A stretch of DNA of 64,000 bases from Sipunculus nudus (Eukaryota > Annelida > Sipuncula > Golfingiida > Sipunculidae). A program made the position numbers and the translations under genes. The stretch is from NCBI GenBank assembly GCA_026874595.1, contig CM049317.1, forward strand, positions 63,525,118-63,589,117. Direction: 5' to 3'. Shown in pieces: positions 48,454 to 61,598 of this stretch. The notes beneath the pieces are model-generated. The model made no database searches and had not been told where the DNA came from. It was given only the letters and a program-made list of their open reading frames with translations. Each line of letters opens with the position of its first letter. Positions within the stretch are counted from its first letter, which is position 1.

Positions 48454-48946
48454 TCAACCTAAGTCCTTGGTGGTTCCCTCATAATAAAAAATCCATTCGG
48501 TCAACAGAAGTTGGCAGGTCCGCCGATGGGTATCGCTGAAAGTCCAGGAGTTCATGTTATATGTTGGAAGGTTGCAACAGCCCAGATATGCTGGAGAAAT
48601 AATAAGCAGCCCTCGGAGATTTTCGAGTGTTACTATTATAGGACAATTCGAGTTACTTGACCAGTTTTGAGCCACTGCCCACGTGCTGTCTTCTGTTGTA
48701 CTATTGAACATTGAACCTATTCCAAGTCGTAGCATTTATGCAAACATGCAGTTACGGATCCATCCATGTACATAAAAATAAGTTCTTTCGTGTGCGCACA
48801 CATACAAAAGCTAGCTTACTGAGATATATGCCATAGACAAGCATTAAATTGAACCATATGAAAACATTAGTAAACCTACGTTCCCAGGAGTTTACCATTC
48901 AGAACGGCACCACCAAAGATAAGATTCCAGTTCTTAATGTCTTCAT
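48454..48946 (-). pseudogene. Decayed paralogue of the C-type lectin receptor gene (5' part)
   Basis: Minus-strand 48946-48880 aligns codon for codon with the signal-peptide exon of the receptor gene at 59359-59293. Both are 67 nt, share TCCTGGGAAC|GTAGGT at the donor, and start ATG. Here codon 16 is TGA where the intact gene has TAT, so the signal peptide is truncated. Downstream, minus-strand 48700-48600 reads STWAVAQNWSSNSNCPII then VTLENLRGL, resembling the first half of a C-type lectin domain, though a key Cys position is Ser and the link to the first exon is unproven. Confidence 0.55.
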
Positions 48947-49960
48947 CCTGCCCGTTCCTGTACAAGTGTAAATGATGAACAGACCCGACAGCATATCTAG
49001 TCTGTTATAGGAGCATGTTATACCCATATCCGTATCACCTAACCCAGGATGTGACGATGAAACGATAATAAAATAGATCATTGATGGCGGAGTGCGGATG
49101 TTAATAGTAGAGTGATTATTTTCACATGTCAATTTTTACAAATTTACGTGCCAAGTTATTTTTATTTATCTTTCATGTGGGATCTGCTGTAAAGCAGTTA
49201 TTTCATTTAATGTTTCCCTGTTTGAGCCTGGTTGATAATTTGGACAAAAAAAAACCACCTTATTTTGTGGCGTCCAGGCTCGATAGGGATGCCCGTAATA
49301 TGCATATCCTAGGTGTGTGTCATATAAGTTTGAAAGCTATCGTTAAACTTAATGTGGTAATTGGTGTGTACACAGTTTTTTTCACATGATATCACTGTAA
49401 GTGATCCAGCAGTAAATTTCACCGTGTGCAGTGAAAGAACAAAAGCACAGTTATTTGCCCGACAACTTTCAGAATTGTGTTTGTAGTTTTCTAGTGGGAC
49501 GTATTTTAATGGCTGGTATTCATTTAAGTCCCTACATTTCATAGATAACTAGGTTGTTAATCCCTTAAGCTTTAGAATGAAGACCGACTTGGAGATGAAA
49601 AAAGTTCATGTATTCTTTGTCCCAAACCTTCCTTTTATATATTTTGCCTTGAATACACGGAATACAAATGTTTTTACGTAATTACTCCCTGACACATAAA
49701 GAAATCTACTTTAACAATAAGACATGACTCTTAAGGTTCATTTTAGATATGGTACATGGTATTTAATTTTTTATAGTAAAATAGGATCTTTGTAAAAAAT
49801 TATACAAAAGACTTATTCGTAGAAACTGCAGTATCGGTATGTTTTCTTCATTTAAAATGCGCACCATATTGACTGATCAAATGTGTTGTTCTAGATGATC
49901 ACAAATCCCACTTGTACAGGTTATCATTATCTCCTTTCAATTACCGGAGGCATTAAACAC
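48740..49960. repeat. Segmental duplication, left copy
   Basis: Collinear with about 59140-60640. Shared landmarks are CCTACGTTCCCAGGAGT, AATATGCATA(T/C)CC(T/C)(A/G)GGTGT, GCTATCGTTAAA, TCACATG(A/G)TATCA and AATTACCGGAGGCAT(T/G)AAACACCC. The block spans the first exon and the upstream region of a minus-strand lectin gene. Confidence 0.85.
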
Positions 49961-51463
49961 CCCGATAGGCTCATTACAAGTGATAATACTAATAATGATT
50001 ACAAGTATTGACATTAATGGTTTACTTCCCAATTATTTTTAACTTTTTTATTAATTGTGACAAGTGTTGACGTTTAGGTTTAACAGTTAAGGCAGATTGT
50101 CCCGGTCGGACCTACAATCCGCAAATTAAAGAGGTTTGTACTTAGTGCAGACGACCGCCGGGAGTTGGATCCGACCTATTGGATTAAAGATTGTCAACTA
50201 TAACAATTTTAGCCAAAGCAGTCCAGAACTGGACGCTGATGGGCCTCACAAACCATCTCACCCCCGGCTCCAACGTGCCTGCCAGGCCCAGATCTGGACA
50301 AGAGCCAACGGTTCAACAGGACATACAGGTATGTATTGTGACCTTGGTTAGTCAAGTAGATCACACTGAGCTGAGTGTGAATCACAAGTGTATGGTTTGG
50401 GATTGTGGGCAAATAAATCCTCCCTCGAAATAAACCAGCAAAGTAGGTAAATTGTAATGAAGAGAGAAATGTAGTTCGTTAATATATGTTGGATAAGACT
50501 TGTTTCTAGGAAAATTACATCAACGGGAATGCTTTGTGTCAAGGGCTTCAAGAAATAAGTTATAATTTGTAAGCAAACTCCTCTAGAATGTAAGAAGAAG
50601 TAATAGTATATAAGTTAACTCATCAAGAATGTCATGAAAAGTAATATCAATTTTATATTGAAGTTTAACTTTTGAGACACGTATACACGGCTAACCAACA
50701 AATCCAAATTTGAGGAGATTCGCTTTGAATATAAATGACCTCTGTCGGTACGGGTGCAATTATGATTAGATACTGTGTATAACCTTAATTTAGACATAGG
50801 TTACAGCGGTATATTATAACACAAATTGTTGCTCGATGCCCGCACAGCTCTATGGTAATTCGACAAGAGTGCTCCATAATTGTGGTGACTAAGAATATCC
50901 GCTGGTTAAAAGGATCAAACACCCAGAACTTGGCGGCTACGGATACAAAGCTATTTGCATCGGTTCGATAGCTGGGTCAGCAAAGAGTATGTTCACCACA
51001 TCGCAGACACCTGTTGCAAAATATTGATACTAAGTATTCGAGTCCGTTAAATTGACAAAAAAGAGAGTATTTCTCATATCGCATAATGCATTTGTGAAAT
51101 AAATCATTTTTTAAAGGCGAGGATTCTAGAGGATTCTTTGTTATATATAATATTTTGTATAACAAAATACGTTATGTTGCTTATGGGAATAAAAATTGCT
51201 TTAAAAAGTAGAGATAATAAAGGGTCTTGGTGTATGCGAAGCCTCGGTCCAATGTATCTGCTTTGCAACATTGTTCAGTGCATCAGATTCAAGTTTTTGG
51301 AACACAGACAGCCTTTATTAGTTCCGGCATATAAAGATATCACGGGATACATGCTAGGGTATATGCATTTTTACATCTAACTTCGAAATTCTTTTATTTT
51401 TAAACTCATTCCAACAGTTTAAATTATGGTTTGCTTGTCAACTGCAAAATGGCATTATATACA

Positions 51464-51507
<44 letters not shown>

Positions 51508-51835
51508 TGTATATATATATATATATTATCATTCTTTCAACTTTAAATGATTAAAGGTTCTTGGACACAGACTGAAGAAGCCAGGTTCACCATTTATTAT
51601 TTCTGAAATATGAAGAAATCACCTGGAACATAGTGGGTTTCGTGATATTACATAATAACTTGAAAATTCGTCCATGCCTAAATTCATACTCATCAATTTA
51701 CATACTCAATAGATGATTTTGTTTTCAAGTCAGTCAGTAGGACGTGTACACAGGGTTGTTCTCTACAAACATCGTCTCTTTTGTCATATGCTCGAATTCC
51801 CTCGGCAGTCTCCCATGGTTCAGACCCACGGTCTG
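49961..51835. other. Non-coding stretch, 3' flank of the lectin receptor gene
   Basis: A possible polyadenylation signal for the minus-strand receptor gene is AATAAA on the minus strand at 51593-51598, about 240 nt past its stop. (TA)n lies at 51467-51526. A more GC-balanced block at about 50095-50335 ends with a donor-like CAG|GTATGT, but I recognise no protein there. Confidence 0.45.
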
Positions 51836-53401
51836 TTATTGTTTCACGTAAACTGACACATCAGGTCCATGAAGAGTTTCCGGGTAGGGGTCACAACCTT
51901 GTTCTATCACCGTTTCTTTGATTGGTAGCTTAGAGATGGATGAACCTGGGTCTGCTGGACTTCTCGGAAGAGACCTTGAATTTGCATGACCGTTACATTC
52001 AGTGTTACTCGCGGAATAGAAAATTTCCGAGTAAATCTGTGACAGGCCACGTGTGCTTCTCCGAATTGTAGCCGGAAGTCCTTTATCGTTTACATCGGCC
52101 CTGTAAAGTTAAATGGTGTGTCATCAGAAAGTTTATATGAAATAACAAGCTTCAGTTACGATAGCACAATTGATAAAACCAAATATCTCAAGTGAATTCA
52201 AGATTTGTTTCAGATCCATATTAGATCCATCAATTATAAAGTGTAATTTAAATATATGTTTAAATATATATTTATATAATGTAAATTGATTCAAAGAAAA
52301 TATCGCATAAGCTTAAACTTTGTCACAAATTGTAGGCGACACCAAATGTTATATATACACGTATGGAGTTAGATACGAGCCGGATATCCAGATTATAAAT
52401 TTGACTGGAATATATTTATTAACTCGTCGCCAGAAAGGAATCTTTGACCTAAACTTATTCCGCCAAGCAAAATTCAATAGTGTGTGTTTAGGAAATATAT
52501 GGCATTATTGTCATAGAAATCTTGACGAGTATATCTCTGCGGGTATTTATCAAAGGGGGTGAGGGCCTTGATTATATTTAAGGGGCCACTCAAGCTCCCG
52601 GGGCCTCATAATTATGGAATCAGGTCCCGCACTGAAAACCTTATTAAAGTTCAATAGCAACTGACTAATTACCATATGCCTCAATATTGCGATAATAAAA
52701 CAGATAAAACTTTTGGCGAGTTGTACATAGAAATGTATAAATCATGTATAAATGTCCGGTATACAGCACCGGTTTGTATTTAATTCACAAGGCCGCTTAT
52801 GCAACCTATGATATCAATCTTATGTGTTCCGTTGACAAAATGCTTCTAACCTGTTTACTATTATATACACAACATGAGTCTACTGCGGATGTTAGTTCTG
52901 TTGACCAACCTCTCGTTGCAATGACACCCATGGTTATTCATTATCTTGATATGTCCTCTGACCCGCATTGCAAGCCGGATACAGCAGCCGATGGAAAGCA
53001 TTGATACACCACAACATGTAACACCAGCGGTTAAGAAGATGATAAAATCTGCAATAAAAAGGAGCAATTCGCATGATATAAAACAACCATCAGACGTGGA
53101 GGTTATGTTTTATCCACCATGCTATTTTAAAGTTTGTTATTTTGTCTGTTCAAATGACAGTGTATAAAAAAGTTGCACTCCGATCCAGGAAGATCTAATT
53201 TAACATTGAATCTTATTCGTATATCGGAAAAGACACCGAAAATCGTTTTACTTTGGTGTTGTTGCGCATAATGAGGGATGTATGATCTAGCATATTATGT
53301 GTGTCCTTGCATTTATCGTTCTGTAATTAAAAGCTTCCTCAAACGTTTGTTATTTGTTTCTTTCGGGCAGAAATATGACTAAATGATTTCCATTATATAG
53401 G

Positions 53402-53445
<44 letters not shown>

Positions 53446-56400
53446 TATCACATATCTACATACGTCAACGGAAATATACATGCAATATAGTAATTATAGT
53501 TTGTATTGTAAATATATTTATGTGTCACAGACTGTTTGCATAATCAATTCAAAGAACTACATAATTATACATGAAACGTTCACTAAAGATTCAGTTACGT
53601 ATGAGGTGCTGCAGGTCTATACATGTATGTAATACATGTCGGCATGCGCAATAGTTAGTTCATAGTGTAGGTGTAGGAAGAATTTGATTTTCTGATTTTC
53701 ATGTAAGATCAAAGGCCGATACGAAAACTGTAAAATATTCTCACGTTTGGTACAAAACTAGGGAAGTGCTTGTTAATAATTTCACCCCGATTTATAATAT
53801 TATTTGCAGCTTCCGTTTGACCATCTTAGGTTATCTTTTACTGTGATGTCTTTCATGGATAAATTACAATTACGTCTTATGAAGTACATACATGTTCTCT
53901 TTATAAAATAAATTCCACTTTCGTCCTTATTTTTCTTCATCTTTATGAAATATTTGGTACATTAAATTCAATTTATTTTTTTTTGTAAATACTGTGGTCT
54001 CAAACATCCAGGAGATAAGAAATATGGTATAACAAAATAAAGACTTAAATAGATATTTTTAATACCATAAGTTTAAAGTTCTGCTCACATTTCGCTTCCA
54101 AAATGTACATCCTTTATCTGCATTCCTTTCTGCTTCCGGGGAAGTGGTAGCTGTTATATTGTTTAAATCATCCAGTTTAATAAGTTATAACATATAGATA
54201 CTTAATAAATAATCTTATAAATGATGTTACGGTTTAAATATTATATTCAGATATTCATATTAAATCACCCCTTCTTGTATATAAAACGTACAGCAACATG
54301 CGGATTTTCATGTCATAATAATTTGAAAGAAGGGCAACTTCAGGCTACATAGGAATTTTCTTTTAGCAGTTTATATATTTAACCGATAAATTTCGCTGAT
54401 AAAGTATTTTAATCTTTCATAAGAAAATAGGTGACAATCCTATGTGCACATTGCACATATGCTATATTATTCTCTGCCCTTTCTTCATATAATATAATAT
54501 ATACTTTTGTAGGCCTTCTGGTCAACATTTTTTTTTTAAATCATATTTATTCAGAAAAAAAGTATACATGCATAACGTTTACATACATGGAAACACATAC
54601 AATTACATACATCAGAACATGCACTTACAATACAATGTACAAGAAAGTATATACAGCTGTTCTCATTACCTGATACAATCTTATGCATTACACTTAATTT
54701 TATAGACATGCAACATCTCTTTACCTAAAAAAACATGCATCTGCATAACAACCACTAACATGCAAACATTTACAAGACAATTTTTCTGCAAATTTGCAAG
54801 GTCATCCTATTACAAAACAAAGTAAAATACTTTGAAATACATTGTATTCAACTCATATATTAGTTAGTGTACCCCATTTCTTGTAATGTTTATGCAATAT
54901 TTCCTTACAATCTGCCATGTATCTTTCTACTTTTTCTGTTTCTTTTAATCTATTTTTAAATACTGCGAATAAAGATGAATGGTGATCCTCTCTGTGTTTA
55001 TAGAGGACATATTTATACAATAGGAGAATCTGATTTAACAGCATGTTCGTTTCATTTACTGGAAGGATGCCATATATAATAACACAAAGAGACATGTTTG
55101 GAATGCATAATTCATACTCCTGTAACCATGCTTGTAATTTCAAATAAAAGTTCTTACTAATTGTGCAGTGAAAAAATAAATGAATAATAGTTTTATGTTC
55201 AATGAAACAAAATGAACACCGTTGGGTGTCTTTCAACTTCCATATATAGCTTGATATACAAGATCCCATGTAACAACAATATCATTCTCTATATTTAAAC
55301 ATCTCCATCTTTCTTGTCCTGTTGGTGGTTTCCACAATTTATCCACAAGTGTACGATATATTTTTCTTGACTTTAAACCATTCACCGACTCAAGCCCGCT
55401 AATTGTAACAATCATATCCATATTTAGTTCACTTTGTGTAATCTTATTACTGAAAATACACTTTTTCCATTGTGTTGGGATGGCCGCTTTCAGTGCCATC
55501 CAGTTCATGTAATTTAGGAAACTATTACATTGATTTTTAACTTGCATAACAGCATCCAATTTCTTCCAAGATCCTTTATCGTCTATCATGTCCTTGATAT
55601 AACTCATCCCCCTCCTGGTCAACATATTTAACAATTTTGACTTTAATTCTTAATAATTATTATTTTTAAATGGTATCAAAATCACACTAATACGGGAACT
55701 AAAATATTAGATTTATTTAATTTGAGATATTAAACAGATATATGCTTACTTTGTATATGATACTTTCATGCAATGTGCTTATCTGTGTTTGAATTTGGTT
55801 TATTTACTATCAGGCCTTATGGAAAATCATTGCACTCTGAACATGCCACTCTGAATGATGATGTTGTAATAAGAAAATAAAAATATCTGCTTACCCGGTG
55901 AGGCTTTTGTATTAGAGGTCTTCTCTGAGAGTCCACACACAGCAGTGGATTTGGCGATACATGAAGCCACTTTCCATTGATCAGATGCAACAATTTGCAT
56001 GGTGCAGTCTCCGTCATCGCTTGGGTTTTGAAATTTAAGCACAACCGGAAAAACGTTTTCTACAAATAATACGGATCCGTGCAATGCGTTTATATTTGAA
56101 ATACTAGCACATCAAAGTGATGAAATATATGTAGGAACTTTGTCTGATGTCGTGATTGGAATGCCGCATATCGCATTCTTGTGGTTATGCGCGATAACTG
56201 TAAACGTGCTTCTATTTATGCCCGATGTGGCGTTATTACTACGAACACGACAATACACAATCATGCCAATTAACATATAAATACACACTCTCAGAGTCCT
56301 TGTCAAATGCCCAATCTACATTTCGCCAGCCCACCCAGAATTCACGTCCAGGATTGATATATTTCACAATATCCGCCCAACCGATGTCCCGGAGATCATA

Positions 56401-58027
56401 TGTCCCGTTCACCCACAGGCTGCCGCCTGCGTATAAGCATTCGGCTTTTGCATTGCCCCAGGTCAGTTTCTCTTGGACAAGTTTTATACAACCTGTTCGC
56501 GTCCGTCTGCACTTATACTGTGGACACCAGACACAGGCTTAATCAAATAGAAGAAGAGAACGATGGCACATGGGCCATGACTCTCTGTTAAGTAGCATTG
56601 CATCAAAGCCTAATGTTCAAAATAGGAATTTATCAACTATGACCTTCCGACACCAAATTCAATATTTACTTTTGTTTTATTAAGTGATTGGCCACAAACA
56701 TGTGAAACATTAATAAATACAAAGGCATTCGTAGCCGGTAAATACAAGTTGTACAAGATAAGAATAAGTTTTCTGAGTAACTGACTTGGACAGTGTTGTT
56801 CAATTTATGTATGATGACTGGAGTTGAGGTGCAAACTAGTATGGCATTTTAGCAGTCTTAAGTCATGCAATATTAACTCATAATTGATTAATTATTTGCT
56901 TTGTTTACACAGTAATTGCTTTACATTGCTGAAGTTAAGTATGTAGTAAATATTTACTCGAAAAAAAAATTACCTACAGGTTTCACATAGAGCGGGGAAT
57001 TTCAAGGAACAGCTGAGCGCTCTGATTTCAAGGTTCTTTCTTGATTCCAGAAGTCTTGCGGCAAGGCATTTTCGGCCGTAATTGTACCCTGTAACCTTAG
57101 GTGTTCCTTTAATAGCAAGAGGCATGATAATACTCACTCTTATTGTATAAACGCAAAGTTTAGTCTGAAATATTCGTTTTAAAAATGTTTTTATCAAGTG
57201 GTTTATAGGCAGAGGAGGAAGAGTGAAGAGGATATAATCAACTAGCATTGCTGACAAGTATGGGTTACTTCAGGGCTGAATTTTGGATTCCATGATATTT
57301 CCCTGTGCACAGGTCAAGTCGACGACATTATCAGGAGTCTGATGTGACTGCTGTATGTAAACTTAACCTCAATACATGGCTACCACAAAATGGCCAAAAG
57401 TGTAACAAGGACAATATAGCGAACATTTTCTGATATTTTCCGTCACGTGACCCAGGGGCGTAGATAGCCCCCCCCCCCCGGATTTTTGGGTGGGGGATGG
57501 CGTGTACAATCATAATTTTAATTTTACCCCGTTTATTATTCATTATCGTTCTTAAAAATTTGGATTTTTCCAGTGATTTATAGTTTATCCATTTATTTAT
57601 TTTTTTTTCATTTAGTTGTGGGATCATTTATTTGTTCATAAACAAAATCACTTCTTCTAGACTTAAATTCATAAAGGAATACATAATACCGGTTCTATTC
57701 TAAATCATGTAGCAGTTTATACTGTCATGATGAAGATGATATCTAGATACCTGATCTTATGATCATCGATTCTAATGGTTATAATTTAAAACAGAAACAA
57801 AATACGAAATATTACATAAATGTGTGAAATATTGTGCGGGACAATTTGTTTATTGCTGATAGTTTAGCGATAGACTGAGAGTTATTAAAATGCACGAGGT
57901 AATCCAAGAAGCATGTTGTGTTATTTGTATTTTGTAGGCTTAATATCTCGTTCATTTCTCAATGTACATTTTTGATGTTTTATTAATCTATATTATACAA
58001 TGAACTACCCTTGCACACAAACTACCG

Positions 58028-58108
<81 letters not shown>

Positions 58109-58361
58109 CCCCCCCCGGGTCTGAAGACCTGTCTACGCCATTGGTCACATCAGAGATTCTACTACATCCACCGGTTGAAGCTGATGTATTTCCTCTCATT
58201 ATGAAGATCCCGGACCTTCCTGATCTCGGCCAACACGACGTCAGTCCACTTAGTACAATATGGGACCACAGCGTAAACGATCTCGATCCACATTGTATAC
58301 CATCTCGGACCACTTTATCGGATTACTTCAGACCTCGTTCGGACTCATGATATCTTTGTGA

Positions 58362-58430
<69 letters not shown>

Positions 58431-58566
58431 AAGACAGTAAGAAAGAAAGATAAAAAGAAATAACGAAAGAAAGAAAGAACGAAAGAAATGTTTATTTTGA
58501 GAAAATATTATTGTTATTACTGAGGAAAAGTGAGAAAAGAAAAAAGGCTTATGGCTTCGAGAATGT

Positions 58567-58631
<65 letters not shown>

Positions 58632-59359
58632 GAGGAAGAGAGTGTGTGTTTGTGCCCAGATATAAAGAAATACAATCAACAGACATTTTACCGTTATATG
58701 GAGTCACTGGTTGATAGTTCGCGTAGTCTCGTCGGGTCAGAGTAAGCCAGACGTCCTCTATGTGTTTCTTTTCCATGAATCGAATAAGGGAATTCTGTTC
58801 CTCAAAGTCAAGCTTTCCTGGGAGTAACATCTTGTTACTCTTGCAGTAGCCCTTTGCCTCCTCGTAATGTGCGTCTCTCAGGTATTTCTCCGCTGGTAAA
58901 AGAAAATTATGATCATTGTGTATAATGTAGTTGATCTTACCTCTCAATAAGGCAGTAGATAAAATATAATATTCATATTGTAATTCAATACTTAGACTTG
59001 CAGCAATCTTTAGGATAAAATTATCTTATATATTATAATAAATAATTATACGTAATACATTATACTTAGATGAATAATATGGATAAAACTGCCCGTTCGC
59101 CGCAAGGGCATTACAAAATATATCGTTTCCTGGCATAACACTTTAGATTATGTGAATATGCCGTCATTATCCATCCATTATAACAATTGATTCTTTCGGG
59201 TGCACATATCTACCAAACTAGCCAACTCATTTAGATAAACAGACATAAAAACATAAAACAGCACCACATGAAAAAAGACCAAGAAAACCTACGTTCCCAG
59301 GAGTGTGCCAGATAGATTAACATCACCAACAAGAAGATTCCAGATATTAATGTCCACAT
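51836..59359 (-). CDS. Type I membrane receptor with two C-type lectin domains, seven exons
   Basis: Minus-strand exons: 59359-59293 (signal peptide, MWTLISGIFLLVML...), 58892-58692 and 57088-56978 (lectin domain A), 56537-56289 and 56059-55895 (lectin domain B), about 53048-52910 (transmembrane), 52100-51836 (tail, TAA stop). Phases agree at every junction. Domain A has YEEAKGYC...VWLTL and NLEIRALSC..KFPALCET. Domain B follows the linker CVWCPQYKC with LTWGNAKAEC..AGGSLW, FWVGWRN and GDC..QIVASDQWK..SC. I see no EPN or QPD calcium/sugar motif. The membrane exon reads FIIFLTAGVTCCGVSML; its donor is uncertain (after 52910 or 52928). The 87-residue tail has YSEI, YPET and YVKQ tyrosines, possible SH2 sites. 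Recognition or immune function is inferred from the architecture. Total about 392-398 aa. Confidence 0.78.
53404..53442. repeat. (CT)n microsatellite in intron 5
   Basis: A CT tract of about 38 bp lies within the intron between the second lectin domain and the transmembrane exon. Confidence 0.95.
54518..54528. repeat. Target-site duplication, 3' side of LINE insertion
   Basis: CTGGTCAACAT, identical to 55615-55625. It abuts the T run that is the poly(A) tail of the minus-strand LINE. Confidence 0.85.
54529..55614 (-). mobile_element. 5'-truncated LINE (L1/Tx1-like ORF2 3' end) with poly(A) and TSD
   Basis: Minus-strand frames 55614-55233 and 55269-54853 encode the end of a LINE ORF2. A tryptophan-rich region (MNWMALKAAIPTQWKK, VDKLWKPPTGQERW, VTWDLVYQAIYGS) leads to a zf-RVT motif, CSFCFIEHKTIIHLFFHC. 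A one-step frame change separates the two parts. After the stop comes a 3' UTR, AATAAA on the minus strand at 54546-54551, and a tail of nine to ten A (T on plus, about 54528-54537). An identical 11-bp sequence flanks both sides. This is a standard target-primed insertion, 5'-truncated, in the sense orientation inside intron 5 of the lectin receptor gene. Confidence 0.88.
55615..55625. repeat. Target-site duplication, 5' side of LINE insertion
   Basis: CTGGTCAACAT, the second copy of 54518-54528. It marks the truncated 5' end of the LINE. Confidence 0.85.
57510..58140. repeat. Dispersed repeat family ending in (TA)n, copy B
   Basis: This is homologous to 14460-15190 and lies in intron 2 of the lectin receptor gene. 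The (TA)n at 58032-58090 runs into (CA)n and a C run before the shared GTCTGAAGACCTGTCTACG. Confidence 0.8.
58363..58632. repeat. (TA)n, GAAA-rich and (TA)n(GA)n tracts near exon 2 of the receptor gene
   Basis: (TA)n spans 58363-58424, a GAAA/GAAC-rich tract follows to about 58490, and (TA)n(GA)n spans 58568-58632. The last ends 60 bp from the donor of exon 2. Confidence 0.9.
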
Positions 59360-60640
59360 ATTCCAATTTCCTGATTCAGTCTAAATGATGTATACACACA
59401 ACGGCTTATGTAGATGTTTATAGGTGCATAAAAGTGCTGTTACTGGCAGGCTTCCAATATCCTTAACATATGAACCAGCATGTGACAATAACACGGTTAA
59501 AAAACAGATCATTACTGGAGGATGTAACTGATCGGTACAATGGTTATTGTCACAAGTGAACTATAGCAAATTAATGTTCCATTGTATTTTTTTAAATATT
59601 AAGTTGGTATTGTTGTAAAGGAGTTATTATCTTCGTCAAGGGGCGGAGGTTGCAGTTTTGCCGGCGTTGGTTTGTCTGGGTTTTTTTTCTGTTTGTTTGT
59701 CTGTAAGCAATATTCCTGCTAAAGGAATTAATAGATTCTTATGAAACTTTCAGGATATATTGGCAAAAAATAATTAAATTGTTTTGGGCTGATCCGGTTC
59801 ATCATCTTGATCAAGGTTTATGTTATATAGGGGTAGTGAGCTGCTATGACGAAGGTCTGCGCTCTTTGAGTGCACATTTCTAGTTTTGTTTTATGTATTT
59901 CTTCTGGAACTTGGCTGTTAATTTTGTGTGGCGTCGGGGTCAATAGAGTCGCCCGGAATATGCATACCCTGGGTGTTGGTAATATCAGTTTAGAGCTATC
60001 GTTAAATTCTAGTGTAGCAAGTGTGCTTAAACAGAAATTTTCACATGGTATCATTTCATGTGGAACCAGCAGTATATTCTTCCGTGTAAAGTGAAAAGAT
60101 CAAAAGCACTGTTATTTGTCAAGCGACTTACAAAAATTGTGTTTGCAGTTTGCATGTGACACATAATACAAGAGATGACGTTTCTTTAAAGTTCTACAGT
60201 TTACAGATAAATAGGCAGTTCCTTAGGCTTGAGAAGCAAAACCTTCTTGGAGATAATCACAAATGCATTTATTCTTGTCACAGACTGTTGTGTACTTTGC
60301 CTTGTGTACATGGAATACATATATTAAGCTGGATAATTTAATCACCCCTGCCATAAAGAAATCCACTGCAACAATAAAGCGTGACTCTTAAAGTTCGTTT
60401 GAAAGATGGTATATTGTATATATTTTAACAGTAAAATAGGAAAAATCTTTGTAATTATTTATTTGATGTACACATTCATGGTAACTGCTATATCTGTATG
60501 GTTTTTCATATTATATGTCCATCTTACCGCCTGATCAAATATGTAATTTGGGATGATCACAAATACAAACTTATCAGAGGGCACCATTATATGCTCAATT
60601 ACCGGAGGCATGAAACACCCTCATGTCAGGGAGGATTGTT
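59140..60640. repeat. Segmental duplication, right copy
   Basis: Homologous to 48740-49960 and contains the intact signal-peptide exon of the receptor gene plus its upstream region. Likely promoter sequence for the receptor lies here, but no TATA box could be assigned with confidence. Confidence 0.85.
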
Positions 60641-61380
60641 ACCAAAGATAATACGAATAATGATAAAATGTATTGACCTAAATGATTTACTCCCCGTATT
60701 GTTAGTACAGATAGTTTAAACAATGGTAGCATTAAAAACAAGCCTTTGACATTGTGTTACGTTTAAGCATAGGGAAAACCACTATTTGAACAAGAATTAT
60801 ATTATTTAAAAAAAAAGTTCTATTATACCGCAAAAAAGGATAACCTGTACTTGAGCCACACATTCAACATAATGTATTTGAGAATGAATGAGAAATATAC
60901 ATCCTGCGTCAGCGTGTGTTGATACTGATCATGGTTTTGAGATATAATATCAACTGCTAGGAGTACTGTTTTTTACCAGGGAAAACGCAAATTATTAACA
61001 GACTTGATTATTGTACATGTGTATATGGTATTCGTAAAAAAACTTTAAATGTAAAACAATGAGACCCACTAGATACTCGGCATGGTTTAGTTGTACTTAT
61101 TATTTGTTCTTTAACTAATTAAGAGGAAAACCAATTGAACTAAAATATCATTAATATTCAACGATCTACGAATAAACGATCTACCTCCCATACACACTAA
61201 CAAACACAGGAACGCACGCACATACAAACACACATCTATATATATTCGAAACTACGTAGTAGTAAGATGTCTGACGACACTTGATTCCTCTGTACTTATA
61301 TAATTATAAGCTCTGATGTTATACCATAGAGCGCTCTAGTAATTGCTTATTACTGGAAACTTGTAAAAGATTAATATATG

Positions 61381-61414
<34 letters not shown>

Positions 61415-61539
61415 TATATACACGTAGTAGTAAGATGTCTGACGACACTTGATTCCTCTGTACTTATATAATTATAAAGCTCTGATATAATACAATAGAG
61501 CGCTCTAGTAATTGCTTATTACAGGAAACTTGTAAAAGA

Positions 61540-61598
<59 letters not shown>

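Noticed and set aside
52744-53167. Plus-strand open frames that look protein-like
   Set aside because: They lie opposite the minus-strand transmembrane exon of the lectin receptor, whose acceptor, phase and hydrophobic segment fit that gene; the plus reading has no supporting exon.
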